Positions 6,479-13,730 of a stretch of 17,897 nucleotides of DNA are shown here, in pieces. The notes under the pieces were generated by a model. That model did no database searches. It had not been told where the DNA came from and saw nothing but the letters and a program-made list of their open reading frames with translations. Origin of the DNA: JBBKWQ01 sp037969115 (lineage in GTDB: Bacteria > Actinomycetota > Acidimicrobiia > Acidimicrobiales > Ilumatobacteraceae); contig JBBKWQ010000042.1 in assembly GCA_037969115.1 (NCBI GenBank), positions 1 through 17,897 on the forward strand, given 5' to 3'. Made by a program: the position numbers and the translations under genes. Every line of letters begins with the position of its first letter. Within the stretch, counting starts at the first letter, position 1.

Positions 6479-6501
6479 CCACGCTAGCGGTCGCCGCGTG
6501 G
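6479..6501. promoter_or_regulatory. Inverted repeat between divergent promoters
   Basis: CCACGC (6479-6484) and GCGTGG (6496-6501) are perfect 6-bp arms with an 11-bp spacer. They sit in the 39-bp gap between the divergent aldolase-like and Rid-family genes and touch both predicted -10 boxes. A single regulator bound here would control both operons. Confidence 0.3.
6481..6486 (-). promoter_or_regulatory. Putative leaderless -10 box of the aldolase-like gene
   Basis: On the minus strand TAGCGT ends exactly 6 nt (GGAGTC) before the ATG at 6474. The GGAG in the spacer is only 2 nt from the ATG, too close for normal Shine-Dalgarno use, which favours a leaderless transcript. Confidence 0.4.
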
Positions 6502-6507
6502 CAGCAT
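6502..6507 (+). promoter_or_regulatory. Putative leaderless -10 box of the Rid-family gene
   Basis: CAGCAT ends 6 nt before the GTG at 6514. It is a weaker match (C in place of the first T) but keeps the same spacing as other genes in the window and supports the GTG start. Confidence 0.28.
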
Positions 6508-6513
6508 CGGAGC

Positions 6514-6900
6514 GTGAACAAAGAGATCAAGCCCCGCAACATGGCGCCGCCGCCGGCGAACTATGCGCACGCGATTCTCACCGAAGGAGCGTCGAGGTGG
6601 TTGCACACATCGGGCATCGTGCCGGTCGACCTCGCCGGCGGTACACCCGAGTCGATCGCCGACCAGACGGCGCTGGTGTGGCAGAACATCAACATGCTGC
6701 TCGTCAAGGCGCGCATGCGGATCTTCGACGTCGTGTCGATCACCACCTACGTCGTCGTCGGGAACGATCTGAATCCCGTGATGCATGCTCGCGACGTGGC
6801 GATGGGCCGTCACATGGCGGCGAGCACGCTGGTCACGGTGCCGGCCCTCGCCCAGCCTCAATGGAAGCTGGAAATCTCGTTCGTTGCTGCGGCCGCGTAA
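6514..6900 (+). CDS. Rid (YjgF/YER057c/UK114) family protein lacking the deaminase arginine
   Basis: A 128-aa single-domain protein, the usual Rid length. RidA itself is a trimeric 2-aminoacrylate/imine deaminase. HTSGIVPVDLAGG at 31-43 matches the TSGQIP strand, DVVSITTYVV (72-81) the central strand and QWKLEISFVAA (116-126) the last strand. Aligning to E. coli RidA, the essential Arg105 falls on Ala103 here (MAASTLV), while Glu120 is kept. It is therefore probably one of the Rid subfamilies that are not imine deaminases. The GTG at 6514 gives the family's normal N-terminus; the longer open frame to 5695 is antisense to the aldolase gene. The methylmalonyl-CoA mutase gene follows after 24 nt on the same strand but has its own promoter-like box. 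Confidence 0.88.
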   Translation: MNKEIKPRNMAPPPANYAHAILTEGASRWLHTSGIVPVDLAGGTPESIADQTALVWQNINMLLVKARMRIFDVVSITTYVVVGNDLNPVMHARDVAMGRHMAASTLVTVPALAQPQWKLEISFVAAAA

Positions 6901-6912
6901 ACCGTTCCGATC

Positions 6913-6918
6913 TACGCT
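6913..6918 (+). promoter_or_regulatory. Putative leaderless -10 box of the mutase gene
   Basis: TACGCT ends exactly 6 nt (CGTCGC) before the ATG at 6925, and there is no Shine-Dalgarno sequence. The box lies in the 24-bp gap after the Rid-family gene, so the mutase can be transcribed on its own as well as from the upstream promoter. Confidence 0.45.
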
Positions 6919-6924
6919 CGTCGC

Positions 6925-8499
6925 ATGTCCGAAATTCGTCGAACCGACTCAGGCATCGAGATCAAGCCGCTGTACACCGATCAGGATCTGGCCGACTTCG
7001 ACGTGACCGGGCGGCTCGGAGCGCCAGGAGAGGCGCCGTACACCCGGGGCGTCTATCCGTCGATGTACCGGGGCCGGCTCTGGACCATGCGTCAGTACTC
7101 GGGGTTCGGCAACGCCGAGGCCACGAACGAACGCTTCAAGTTCCTGCTCGACGCCGGCCAGACCGGCCTCTCGTGCGCGTTCGATCTGCCGACCCAGATG
7201 GGCTACGACTCCGACCATCCGCGCGCCGAGGGTGAGGTCGGCAAGGTCGGCGTGGCGATCGACTCGATCGCCGACATGCGACTCCTCCTGGCCGACATTC
7301 CGCTCGCCGACGTCACCACGTCGATGACCATCAACTCCACGGCGGCCATCTTGCTGCTGATGTACGAGATCGTCGCCGAAGAACAGGGCGTCGACCCCTC
7401 GCAGATCTCGGGCACGATCCAGAACGACATCCTGAAGGAGTACATCGCACGCGGCACGTACGTGTACCCGCCGCGACCGTCGATGCGCATCATCACCGAC
7501 ATCTTCGAGTACTGCGCGCAGCACATTCCCCGCTGGAACACGATTTCGATCTCGGGCTACCACATCCGCGAAGCCGGGTCGACCGCTTCGCAGGAGATCG
7601 CGTTCACGCTCGCGAACGCGATCGCCTATGTCCAGGCGGCGGTCGATGCCGGCCTCGACGTCGACGACTTCGGGCCTCGGCTGTCGTTCTTCTGGAACGG
7701 CTACAACCACTTTTTCGAAGAGGTGGCCAAGTTCCGGGCGAGTCGGCGGATGTGGCACACGATCATGACGGAGCGCTTCGATGCGAAGGATCCGAAGTCG
7801 GCGATGCTGCGTTTCCACACGCAGACCGGTGGGTCGACGCTCACCGCGCAGCAGCCGGTGAACAACGTGGTTCGAGTGGCGCTTCAGGCGCTCGCCGCGG
7901 TGATGGGGGGCACCCAGTCGCTGCACACCAACGGGTACGACGAGGCAATCTCGTTGCCCACCGAGGAGGCAGCACGTCTTGCACTTCGGACGCAGCAGAT
8001 CATCGGGTACGAAGCGGGCGTCACCGACACCCCCGATCCGCTGGCCGGGTCGTATCTCGTCGAATCGCTCACCGACGAGGTCGAGCGGCTGGCGTGGGAG
8101 TACATCGAACGAATCGACGAACTCGGTGGCGCGGTCAGCGCGATCGAGCAGGGTTATCAGATGGACGAGATCGACCAGGCGGCCTACGACTACACCAAGT
8201 CGATCGACGACGGCGAGCGCGTGATCGTCGGGCTCAACAAGTTCACGATCGACGACGAACCCGAGCCGAGCGTCTTTCCGATCGATCCGACGCTCGAGGC
8301 GGCCCAGTGCAAGCGATTGGCGGCGTTCAAAGCTGATCGTGACCTCGCCGATGTCGCCGCGAAGCTCGACGACGTGCGCAGCGCCGCACGTGGCACCGAC
8401 AACGTGCTCTACCCCATGAAGGCGGCACTGCGGGCGAATGCGACGTTGGGCGAAGTGAGCGACGCGATGCGTGACGTGTTCGGCACGTACCAACCTTGA
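6925..8499 (+). CDS. Methylmalonyl-CoA mutase large (catalytic) subunit, split type without the B12 domain
   Basis: This is the adenosylcobalamin-dependent isomerase that interconverts (R)-methylmalonyl-CoA and succinyl-CoA in propionate metabolism. The 524-aa protein is only the substrate-binding TIM-barrel half; the cobalamin domain with its DxHxxG motif is absent and must come from a separate small subunit. Landmarks are RQYSGFGNAEATNERF at 56-71, GTIQNDILKEY at 163-173, SISGYHIREAG at 208-218 with Tyr212 and His213, PRLSFFW at 251-257 and GGTQSLHTN at 328-336. Residues that discriminate substrates in the family are Tyr58 (Tyr89 of the Propionibacterium enzyme) and Arg176 (its Arg207). Isobutyryl-CoA mutase has Phe/Gln there, so methylmalonyl-CoA is the predicted substrate. 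No small subunit, epimerase or MeaB chaperone gene is in the window. The gene converges on the TIR-STAND gene with a 36-bp gap. Confidence 0.93.
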   Translation: MSEIRRTDSGIEIKPLYTDQDLADFDVTGRLGAPGEAPYTRGVYPSMYRGRLWTMRQYSGFGNAEATNERFKFLLDAGQTGLSCAFDLPTQMGYDSDHPRAEGEVGKVGVAIDSIADMRLLLADIPLADVTTSMTINSTAAILLLMYEIVAEEQGVDPSQISGTIQNDILKEYIARGTYVYPPRPSMRIITDIFEYCAQHIPRWNTISISGYHIREAGSTASQEIAFTLANAIAYVQAAVDAGLDVDDFGPRLSFFWNGYNHFFEEVAKFRASRRMWHTIMTERFDAKDPKSAMLRFHTQTGGSTLTAQQPVNNVVRVALQALAAVMGGTQSLHTNGYDEAISLPTEEAARLALRTQQIIGYEAGVTDTPDPLAGSYLVESLTDEVERLAWEYIERIDELGGAVSAIEQGYQMDEIDQAAYDYTKSIDDGERVIVGLNKFTIDDEPEPSVFPIDPTLEAAQCKRLAAFKADRDLADVAAKLDDVRSAARGTDNVLYPMKAALRANATLGEVSDAMRDVFGTYQP

Positions 8500-8535
8500 T
8501 CGCGCCACAGTTGCTGTTCTGACACCGCCGCCGGT

Positions 8536-11500
8536 TCAGGTCGGAACGTTCACCGTCTCTGCAGCGGTCCGATCGGCTGTTTCGCGGCCGGCAGGGTCGT
8601 TGTCGGGTGTGTCGGCGAACGGTGGACGTGCGGCGTCGAGCAAGTGGAGATCCTGCTGGAGGGGGAGTCCGGCCTGTCGCACGAGCGCGTCGCGCTCGGC
8701 GACCGCCAGCAGGTAGGCCTCTCGGAGACGGCCGGGTTCGAAGGCGAGTTCGCGCCAGTCGCTCGTCTGCTGGGCGGTGCGCATCAACGATCGGTGATCG
8801 GGCTCCGACATCTCGCTCGCGAGGTAGAAGATCTGCTCGAGCGGGTCAACGTCGCTCGATCCGATCGCCCGGTTGTTGACCATCGAGGCAATGCGAGTGA
8901 AGCGTTCCTGTCCGATCTCGGCTGATGCGGAATACTGATCGTCGAGTACCTGCAACGCCAGACGTCCGCGGAGCAGGTTCGGGCTCGCCCACTCTGCACC
9001 GCTGATCGAGGCGTTCGATTCTCTCGCGAGTGTGAGCAGGCGGCTCGGATCGGTGGATCGGTACCAATCGTGCACCGCAACTGCGTATTCGAGGTCACGG
9101 GCGAGCAGAGCGACCTCGTCGTTGGCGAGGTGGCTCCACTCGGCACGATGTTTCGTCAAGAGAAGCCGAGCCTTCTTCCGTGCTCGTTCGGCGTGGTCGA
9201 GGCACTCCTGCGGGACACGCCCTTCCAAGAGCTTCCAGATCGCCTGGTCGTTGCTCGGCACGACGCGTTGGTTGCCCGAGAGTCGTTCGAGATACTGCTC
9301 GGCCCGGCGGAATGCGTCGGTGAGCTCGGACTCTTCGTCGGCGAGTTCCCGGGAGAACCACTGCTCGGCGACGGAGCGCGCCATGTCCTTCAGCTGGGGA
9401 CGGATCGGGAGCCACTTCAGGAGACCGGCGCGCCACCCGGCCTTCAGCAGATCGTCTGATGTCGCATCCTGCGGCAGTCGAAGGTCGGCCTTCTTGAGCG
9501 CGCTCACCGCACGGGGCTCGTCGCGCAGCGACCCGTCGGGAAGGCAACTCTCCGCCAGATACAGCACGCCGTGGAGCAGCTGGGCATCGGACGCCTGCTG
9601 ATCGTCGGCCGCTGACTCGATCGCCATTTCGACATGCCGGTGTGCTTCTGCCAGGTCGGGCGCCGCGCGATCGGCCTGCTCGACGAGCGCTTGCAGGGCC
9701 AGGTTGAGGTATGCCCCCGACTGCGCGTGCCCGATGCCGCTCTCGGTCGCCCATCGCTGGTAACCCTCGAGCAGTATGCGGGCCTCCGCCGTCGGCGACG
9801 CCGCCGTGCGCGACGTGTCGTCGGGTATGCCGCGGCAGACCGACAGCAGAAAGACACCGAGTTGCTGATCGGTCATCATGTCGACCAGGTCGCTGACGTC
9901 GCGCCGGTGCTCGTTCATCCGTCGGAATGCCCACTCGGCCAGCCGTGGTTCGACCTCGAGGAACTGGAAGATCTGACCCAACACGCTCCAGGCGCGCGAG
10001 CGCGGGTCGTCGAGGTCTCGATCCTCCTCGGGGCTCACGGCCTGGAGCCCGATGACACGCTCGATCTGGAACAACGCCTCGAACCGCAGGTTGTGGGCGC
10101 GCACCGGTTCGCGATGACGGGCCGCAATGGCGTCGGTGATCAGTTGCTGGGCGAGTCGGGCCGAGGTCGCAGCGAGCAACCAACGCGAGCCCGCCTCGCC
10201 CCGTGCGGCTTCGGCATGTCGCAGCGTCTCGAACAGGAGCTCGCGTGACCGTGCCGGGTTGTTCTTGAGCTCGTACCATTCGGCCAGTTCGAGGTTGACG
10301 TACCCCCTGAGTGCTTCGCACAGCCGGATGTAGTGCCGCAGGACGTTGGGCTCGGGGATGTCTCGCGGCGATGCCGCGGTCGATCCGGGCGATGTCGGCG
10401 CTGCCAGCCGCTTGTCGTGGAGGTTGCGAGACAGCTCGGCGAGCAGGACGAGCGCGTGATCGAAGTACTCCGTGGGGTCGGTGCCGTCGGTGTCCGACGC
10501 CCGTTCGTTGGCGAGGCGCGTCATCTGGCCGAGTCGATACAAGCAGTTCGCGAGGATCAACATGTCCTCGTGTTCGACGAGGCTCACCGTCTCCTTGCGG
10601 GCGTGCTCTGCGAGTAGCTGCGTGAACAACCTGATGGCGCGCCGGTAGTGAGCGCGCGCCTCGTGATACGCCAATGCCTGCTCGGCGAGCCCAGCCGCGA
10701 TTCGTTCGGCGTCGGCAGCCTCTCGCGATCTGTTTGCCAACGTCCAGTGTGTCGCGGCGGCCTCGGCGCGAGAGTACCGATCGTCGAGGCTCTGTCCGAC
10801 GTCTTTGGCGATCGGCGCGGTGAAGTACGTTGCCAGGCGTTCGTGGTACAACCGTGTCGTCCGCAAGTCCGAGCGCTGTGCGAAGTGAGCGACCAGATCG
10901 ACCTGGGCGAGACTGATCTTGCGTTCCCTGTCGACGCTCAGGTGACAGGAGATCACCGAGCCGTCCGGATCGACTTTGGAGAGTTGCGCCCACATGTCGT
11001 CGCCGGCCTGTTGCCATCGAGCGATCTCCTCGGCGTTCGGTGGCCGTCCGTCGATCGGTTTCTCGTCGACCGACTCAGGTGGTCTTGCCGTGGCAAACGC
11101 GGCCGAGAACGGGAAGGTTCGACCGATCAACGCGCCTGCCGCGATGACGTTGCGGAACCGAATGGGTACGAACTCCTCGACCATGTGGTCGAGAAGGCGA
11201 TCCCTGCTCGGAATCTGGAGTTCCTCGTCGCTCTTCGCCGGAACCCAGACGACGACGCCGTCGGTGTCGACGCGCTCGTCGTCGCTGAGAGAGTTCTTGG
11301 GCTCGACGAGGTAGCCGTTGTCGACGAGATACCACAACGCCGAGAGGGCGTAGTACGGGTTGGTACCGTCGAACCGCTCGCCGAGACCCTTGCCGAGCCG
11401 GACATTGTTCCGTTTCAACCAGGTCTCGATGATCGCGCCGCGCTCGCCCCAGACATCGGGGTCCTCGAGGGAGATCAGGCTGAAGCGTGGATCCCCGAGT

Positions 11501-12720
11501 TCGTTGCGTAGATCGGTGAGCTCGCTGGGTCGGTAGCCCACGATGCTGCTGTCAGCACCCATGACAGAGGTGGCAAGCACGAGTCGAATGCGATCGGACG
11601 GTGACCGCACCAGATGCCGCACGAGGTCGGCAGAGCTGCCGTCGACCGATTCGATGTTGTCGACGATCAAGGTCAGCGGTCGGTCGACCTTGGCGGCGAA
11701 CTGCTCGAGAACGGCAAAGCTCTGGCTCACGAGTCGCTCGGGTGGGAACGGAGCCCATCGGTCGATCGGGCGTCGGGAAGCTTCGAGGATTTTCCGGTCG
11801 CTCTGATCGTCGCCCAACGGCAGGAGCCAGGCCGGCCGGAGGACCTCGCGACCGATGAGATCGGGACCGCGGTCGATGACGGCCTTCACCAACGTCCGTC
11901 CGAACGTCTCCCGCTCCTCTTGGGTCGAGAGGCCCCGGATCGCGGTGCAGAGTCCGTCGATCCACGAGGCGACGACGCCGTGGGTGCGTCGGTTTCGTGC
12001 GCTCTGGTCGATCCCGTACGTCGCGACGAAGCTCCTGGGAGCGAGTTCTTTCCGGTCGGCGCCATCCTGCGCGCTTCCGCCCACGCTGGCGCCGTTGACG
12101 GTGGTGTTTGCATCGCTGGGTGTTAGGTGGGTCTGCTGGCGTGCCGCAATCTGCTGGAGCAGCGCTGTTCTGCCGGACCCTGACGCGCCTGTGACGAGCA
12201 CCGACCGGCCTGCGTCGAGCGCCGCCAGTGCTCGTTCCACACCCACCACGGGCACGATGTTCGAGCGCTGCTCACCGAACCCTTCGTTGCCCCGGTCTTC
12301 GAATGCGCCGAGCGAACGCAGGCGCTTCTCGATCTCCTGCAGGTCGAAACCGGCCAGATCCTCGCTCACTGTGACGGCCTGATTTTTGAACGCCTCCGGC
12401 AGCGTGGTGAGGCGCTTCGGATCGCCGATGAGCACCGGCAGCACTGGAATGCCTGAGCGAACGGCCCCGAGCAACTCGGCGCGCACCCAGTCTTCGCCTT
12501 CGCCTTCGGCGCGCACATACCAACCCGGCCCGACGAGTGCCAGCATCACCTTGGCGTCTTTCACGGCGTCGTTGAGCTGATCGGACCACGACTGGCCGGG
12601 CATCAGTCCGGTCTCGTCGCGAAACACGCGGCTTCCCCAACGGCTGCGCAGTCGCTGTTCCAGCTTCCTGGCCAGAACGCGATCAGCGCCGCGGTACGAA
12701 ATGAACACATCGATCGACAT
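8536..12720 (-). CDS. TIR domain-STAND ATPase-TPR-like protein, putative one-gene immune receptor
   Basis: A 1394-aa multidomain protein. Residues 1-138 form a TIR domain (DVFISYRGADR at 4-14, FRDETGLMPGQSW at 33-45, DWVRAELLGAV at 77-87). Glu82 is at the position of the catalytic glutamate of NAD-cleaving TIR domains. Residues 155-395 are a P-loop NTPase: Walker A GASGSGRT at 178-185 with Arg184 replacing the usual lysine, Walker B LTLIVDN at 349-355, and a sensor-like strand RLVLATS at 379-385. Residues 505-640 resemble the winged-helix/arm region of AAA16/STAND proteins (VIAAGALIGRTF at 525-536). From about 645 to 1360 it is alpha-helical with TPR-like pairs, and the last 30 residues look disordered. 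This plan fits receptors that sense an invader, oligomerise and deplete NAD+; that role is inferred. The ATG at 12720 was chosen for the TIR start and the GGAAGG site. No neighbouring gene looks like a partner. Confidence 0.9.
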   Translation of the reverse strand: MSIDVFISYRGADRVLARKLEQRLRSRWGSRVFRDETGLMPGQSWSDQLNDAVKDAKVMLALVGPGWYVRAEGEGEDWVRAELLGAVRSGIPVLPVLIGDPKRLTTLPEAFKNQAVTVSEDLAGFDLQEIEKRLRSLGAFEDRGNEGFGEQRSNIVPVVGVERALAALDAGRSVLVTGASGSGRTALLQQIAARQQTHLTPSDANTTVNGASVGGSAQDGADRKELAPRSFVATYGIDQSARNRRTHGVVASWIDGLCTAIRGLSTQEERETFGRTLVKAVIDRGPDLIGREVLRPAWLLPLGDDQSDRKILEASRRPIDRWAPFPPERLVSQSFAVLEQFAAKVDRPLTLIVDNIESVDGSSADLVRHLVRSPSDRIRLVLATSVMGADSSIVGYRPSELTDLRNELGDPRFSLISLEDPDVWGERGAIIETWLKRNNVRLGKGLGERFDGTNPYYALSALWYLVDNGYLVEPKNSLSDDERVDTDGVVVWVPAKSDEELQIPSRDRLLDHMVEEFVPIRFRNVIAAGALIGRTFPFSAAFATARPPESVDEKPIDGRPPNAEEIARWQQAGDDMWAQLSKVDPDGSVISCHLSVDRERKISLAQVDLVAHFAQRSDLRTTRLYHERLATYFTAPIAKDVGQSLDDRYSRAEAAATHWTLANRSREAADAERIAAGLAEQALAYHEARAHYRRAIRLFTQLLAEHARKETVSLVEHEDMLILANCLYRLGQMTRLANERASDTDGTDPTEYFDHALVLLAELSRNLHDKRLAAPTSPGSTAASPRDIPEPNVLRHYIRLCEALRGYVNLELAEWYELKNNPARSRELLFETLRHAEAARGEAGSRWLLAATSARLAQQLITDAIAARHREPVRAHNLRFEALFQIERVIGLQAVSPEEDRDLDDPRSRAWSVLGQIFQFLEVEPRLAEWAFRRMNEHRRDVSDLVDMMTDQQLGVFLLSVCRGIPDDTSRTAASPTAEARILLEGYQRWATESGIGHAQSGAYLNLALQALVEQADRAAPDLAEAHRHVEMAIESAADDQQASDAQLLHGVLYLAESCLPDGSLRDEPRAVSALKKADLRLPQDATSDDLLKAGWRAGLLKWLPIRPQLKDMARSVAEQWFSRELADEESELTDAFRRAEQYLERLSGNQRVVPSNDQAIWKLLEGRVPQECLDHAERARKKARLLLTKHRAEWSHLANDEVALLARDLEYAVAVHDWYRSTDPSRLLTLARESNASISGAEWASPNLLRGRLALQVLDDQYSASAEIGQERFTRIASMVNNRAIGSSDVDPLEQIFYLASEMSEPDHRSLMRTAQQTSDWRELAFEPGRLREAYLLAVAERDALVRQAGLPLQQDLHLLDAARPPFADTPDNDPAGRETADRTAAETVNVPT

Positions 12721-12726
12721 GACGAT

Positions 12727-12732
12727 CCTTCC
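12727..12732 (-). promoter_or_regulatory. Strong Shine-Dalgarno site of the TIR-STAND gene
   Basis: GGAAGG on the minus strand lies 6 nt before the ATG at 12720. It fixes this start and marks the gene as leadered, unlike most of its neighbours. Confidence 0.6.
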
Positions 12733-12773
12733 AACGCAACAGATTCGTCCCCATTGCCCGTGCGGAACCCGAC

Positions 12774-12810
12774 AATGTACACCACTTCGCGTGGCCGGGA
12801 TGATGCGAAG
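12774..12810 (-). promoter_or_regulatory. Possible promoter and operator of the TIR-STAND gene
   Basis: On the minus strand TACATT (12774-12779) is a -10-like box 53 nt before the ATG, leaving room for a leader that carries the Shine-Dalgarno site. Just upstream, CTTCGC (12785-12790) and GCGAAG (12805-12810) are perfect 6-bp arms with a 14-bp spacer, where a repressor could bind. No good -35 element is seen. The call rests on motif shape and position only. Confidence 0.25.
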
Positions 12811-12829
12811 AGCGGCGGTTGACCGTGGG

Positions 12830-12835
12830 CATACT
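12830..12835 (+). promoter_or_regulatory. Putative leaderless -10 box of the LLM oxidoreductase gene
   Basis: CATACT ends 6 nt (GCGGTG) before the GTG at 12842, with no Shine-Dalgarno sequence. It selects 12842 over the in-frame GTG at 12839. Confidence 0.38.
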
Positions 12836-12841
12836 GCGGTG

Positions 12842-13720
12842 GTGCGAATTGGTGTGTTGATGGTGCCCACTGACCCCTGGGAGCAGACGGTGGCGACGGC
12901 CCGCCGACTCGAAATGTTCGGCTATCACCACCTGTGGGTGTATGACCACTTGTCATGGCAGCGTTATCAGGACCGCCCCTGGCATGCGACGGTTCCCTGG
13001 TTGACCGGGCTTGCAGCGAGCACGACGCGCATCCGGCTGGGCACGATGGTGGCGAACCCGAACATCAGGCATCCGCTGCTGCTGGCGAAGGATGCGATGA
13101 CGATCGACCACGTCTCGGCCGGACGACTGACCCTCGGACTGGGCGCGGGAGGCACCGGCTTCGATGCGACCGCGCTTGGACAAATGCCGCGGTCCACGAC
13201 CGAGCGCCTGTCTCGTCTGGAGGAATTCGCGGTGCTACTCGACGGGTTGCTGCGCGGCAACGTGCACAACCACGACGGTGACTGGTACACCGTGCACGAA
13301 GCCCGGCTCCTGCCGGGATGCGTGCAAACCCCGAGAGTTCCGCTTGCGATCGCGGCCGGCGGTCGCCGCGGGCTGACGCTCGCTGCGAGCGTCGCCGATG
13401 CCTGGATCACGTACGGCGACACGACGAACGTCGATGTCTCGGCCGGTGGAACCGAAGTCATCGTGGCTCAGCAGGTGCGACGATTGGAAGATGCCTGCGC
13501 CGACGCCGACCGCGACCCCACGGCGATCGATCGGATCTACCTGATCGGCAACACCGAGGCCCGCCCGCTGAGCAGCATTGCAGCGTTCACGGACTTCATG
13601 GGGCGTTATGCCGACCTCGGGTTCACCGATCTCGTGTTTCACCTGCCGAGGCCCGACGATCCGGTCTGGAACGAGCCGTTCGAGATCGTCGAGCAGATCG
13701 CCGACGCGCACTTGGGGTGA
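12842..13720 (+). CDS. LLM-class (luciferase-like) oxidoreductase, probably F420-dependent
   Basis: A 292-aa TIM-barrel flavin/deazaflavin oxidoreductase of the luciferase-like family. Typical features are the N-terminal strand RIGVLMVPTDPW (2-13), the early helix ending GYHHLWVYDHL (28-38), RIRLGTMVANPNIRHP (63-78), the family hallmark DHVSAGRLTLGLGAGG (89-104), and AIAAGGRRGLTLAASVADAW (169-188). Proteins with this pattern in actinobacteria usually use coenzyme F420, but FMN use cannot be excluded from sequence. The substrate is unknown. The open frame runs upstream to 12701, but that part is the divergent promoter region; the GTG at 12842 starts at the first beta strand. It is divergent from the TIR-STAND gene and converges on the nitroreductase with a 10-bp gap. 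Confidence 0.9.
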   Translation: MRIGVLMVPTDPWEQTVATARRLEMFGYHHLWVYDHLSWQRYQDRPWHATVPWLTGLAASTTRIRLGTMVANPNIRHPLLLAKDAMTIDHVSAGRLTLGLGAGGTGFDATALGQMPRSTTERLSRLEEFAVLLDGLLRGNVHNHDGDWYTVHEARLLPGCVQTPRVPLAIAAGGRRGLTLAASVADAWITYGDTTNVDVSAGGTEVIVAQQVRRLEDACADADRDPTAIDRIYLIGNTEARPLSSIAAFTDFMGRYADLGFTDLVFHLPRPDDPVWNEPFEIVEQIADAHLG

Positions 13721-13730
13721 GCGGTCCTCG

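Noticed and set aside
6949..8508. A 519-codon open frame antisense to the mutase gene
   Set aside because: It is the mirror of a gene with G/C-rich third positions. Its product is Arg/His/Val-rich with no domain, while the sense strand encodes a clear enzyme.
9095..11017. A 640-codon frame on the same strand inside the TIR-STAND gene
   Set aside because: It is Arg/Pro/Gly-rich out-of-frame translation of the helical-repeat region, with no recognisable domain.
2643..12720. A Sir2 plus TIR two-gene defence system (Thoeris- or Sir2-effector-like)
   Set aside because: The sirtuin is a normal stand-alone deacylase with a zinc site and the right length. It lies over 5 kb from the TIR gene, with metabolic genes between.
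12701..12841. Upstream extension of the LLM oxidoreductase to an ATG at 12701
   Set aside because: The extra residues overlap the start and leader of the divergent TIR-STAND gene and have no match to the family N-terminus.
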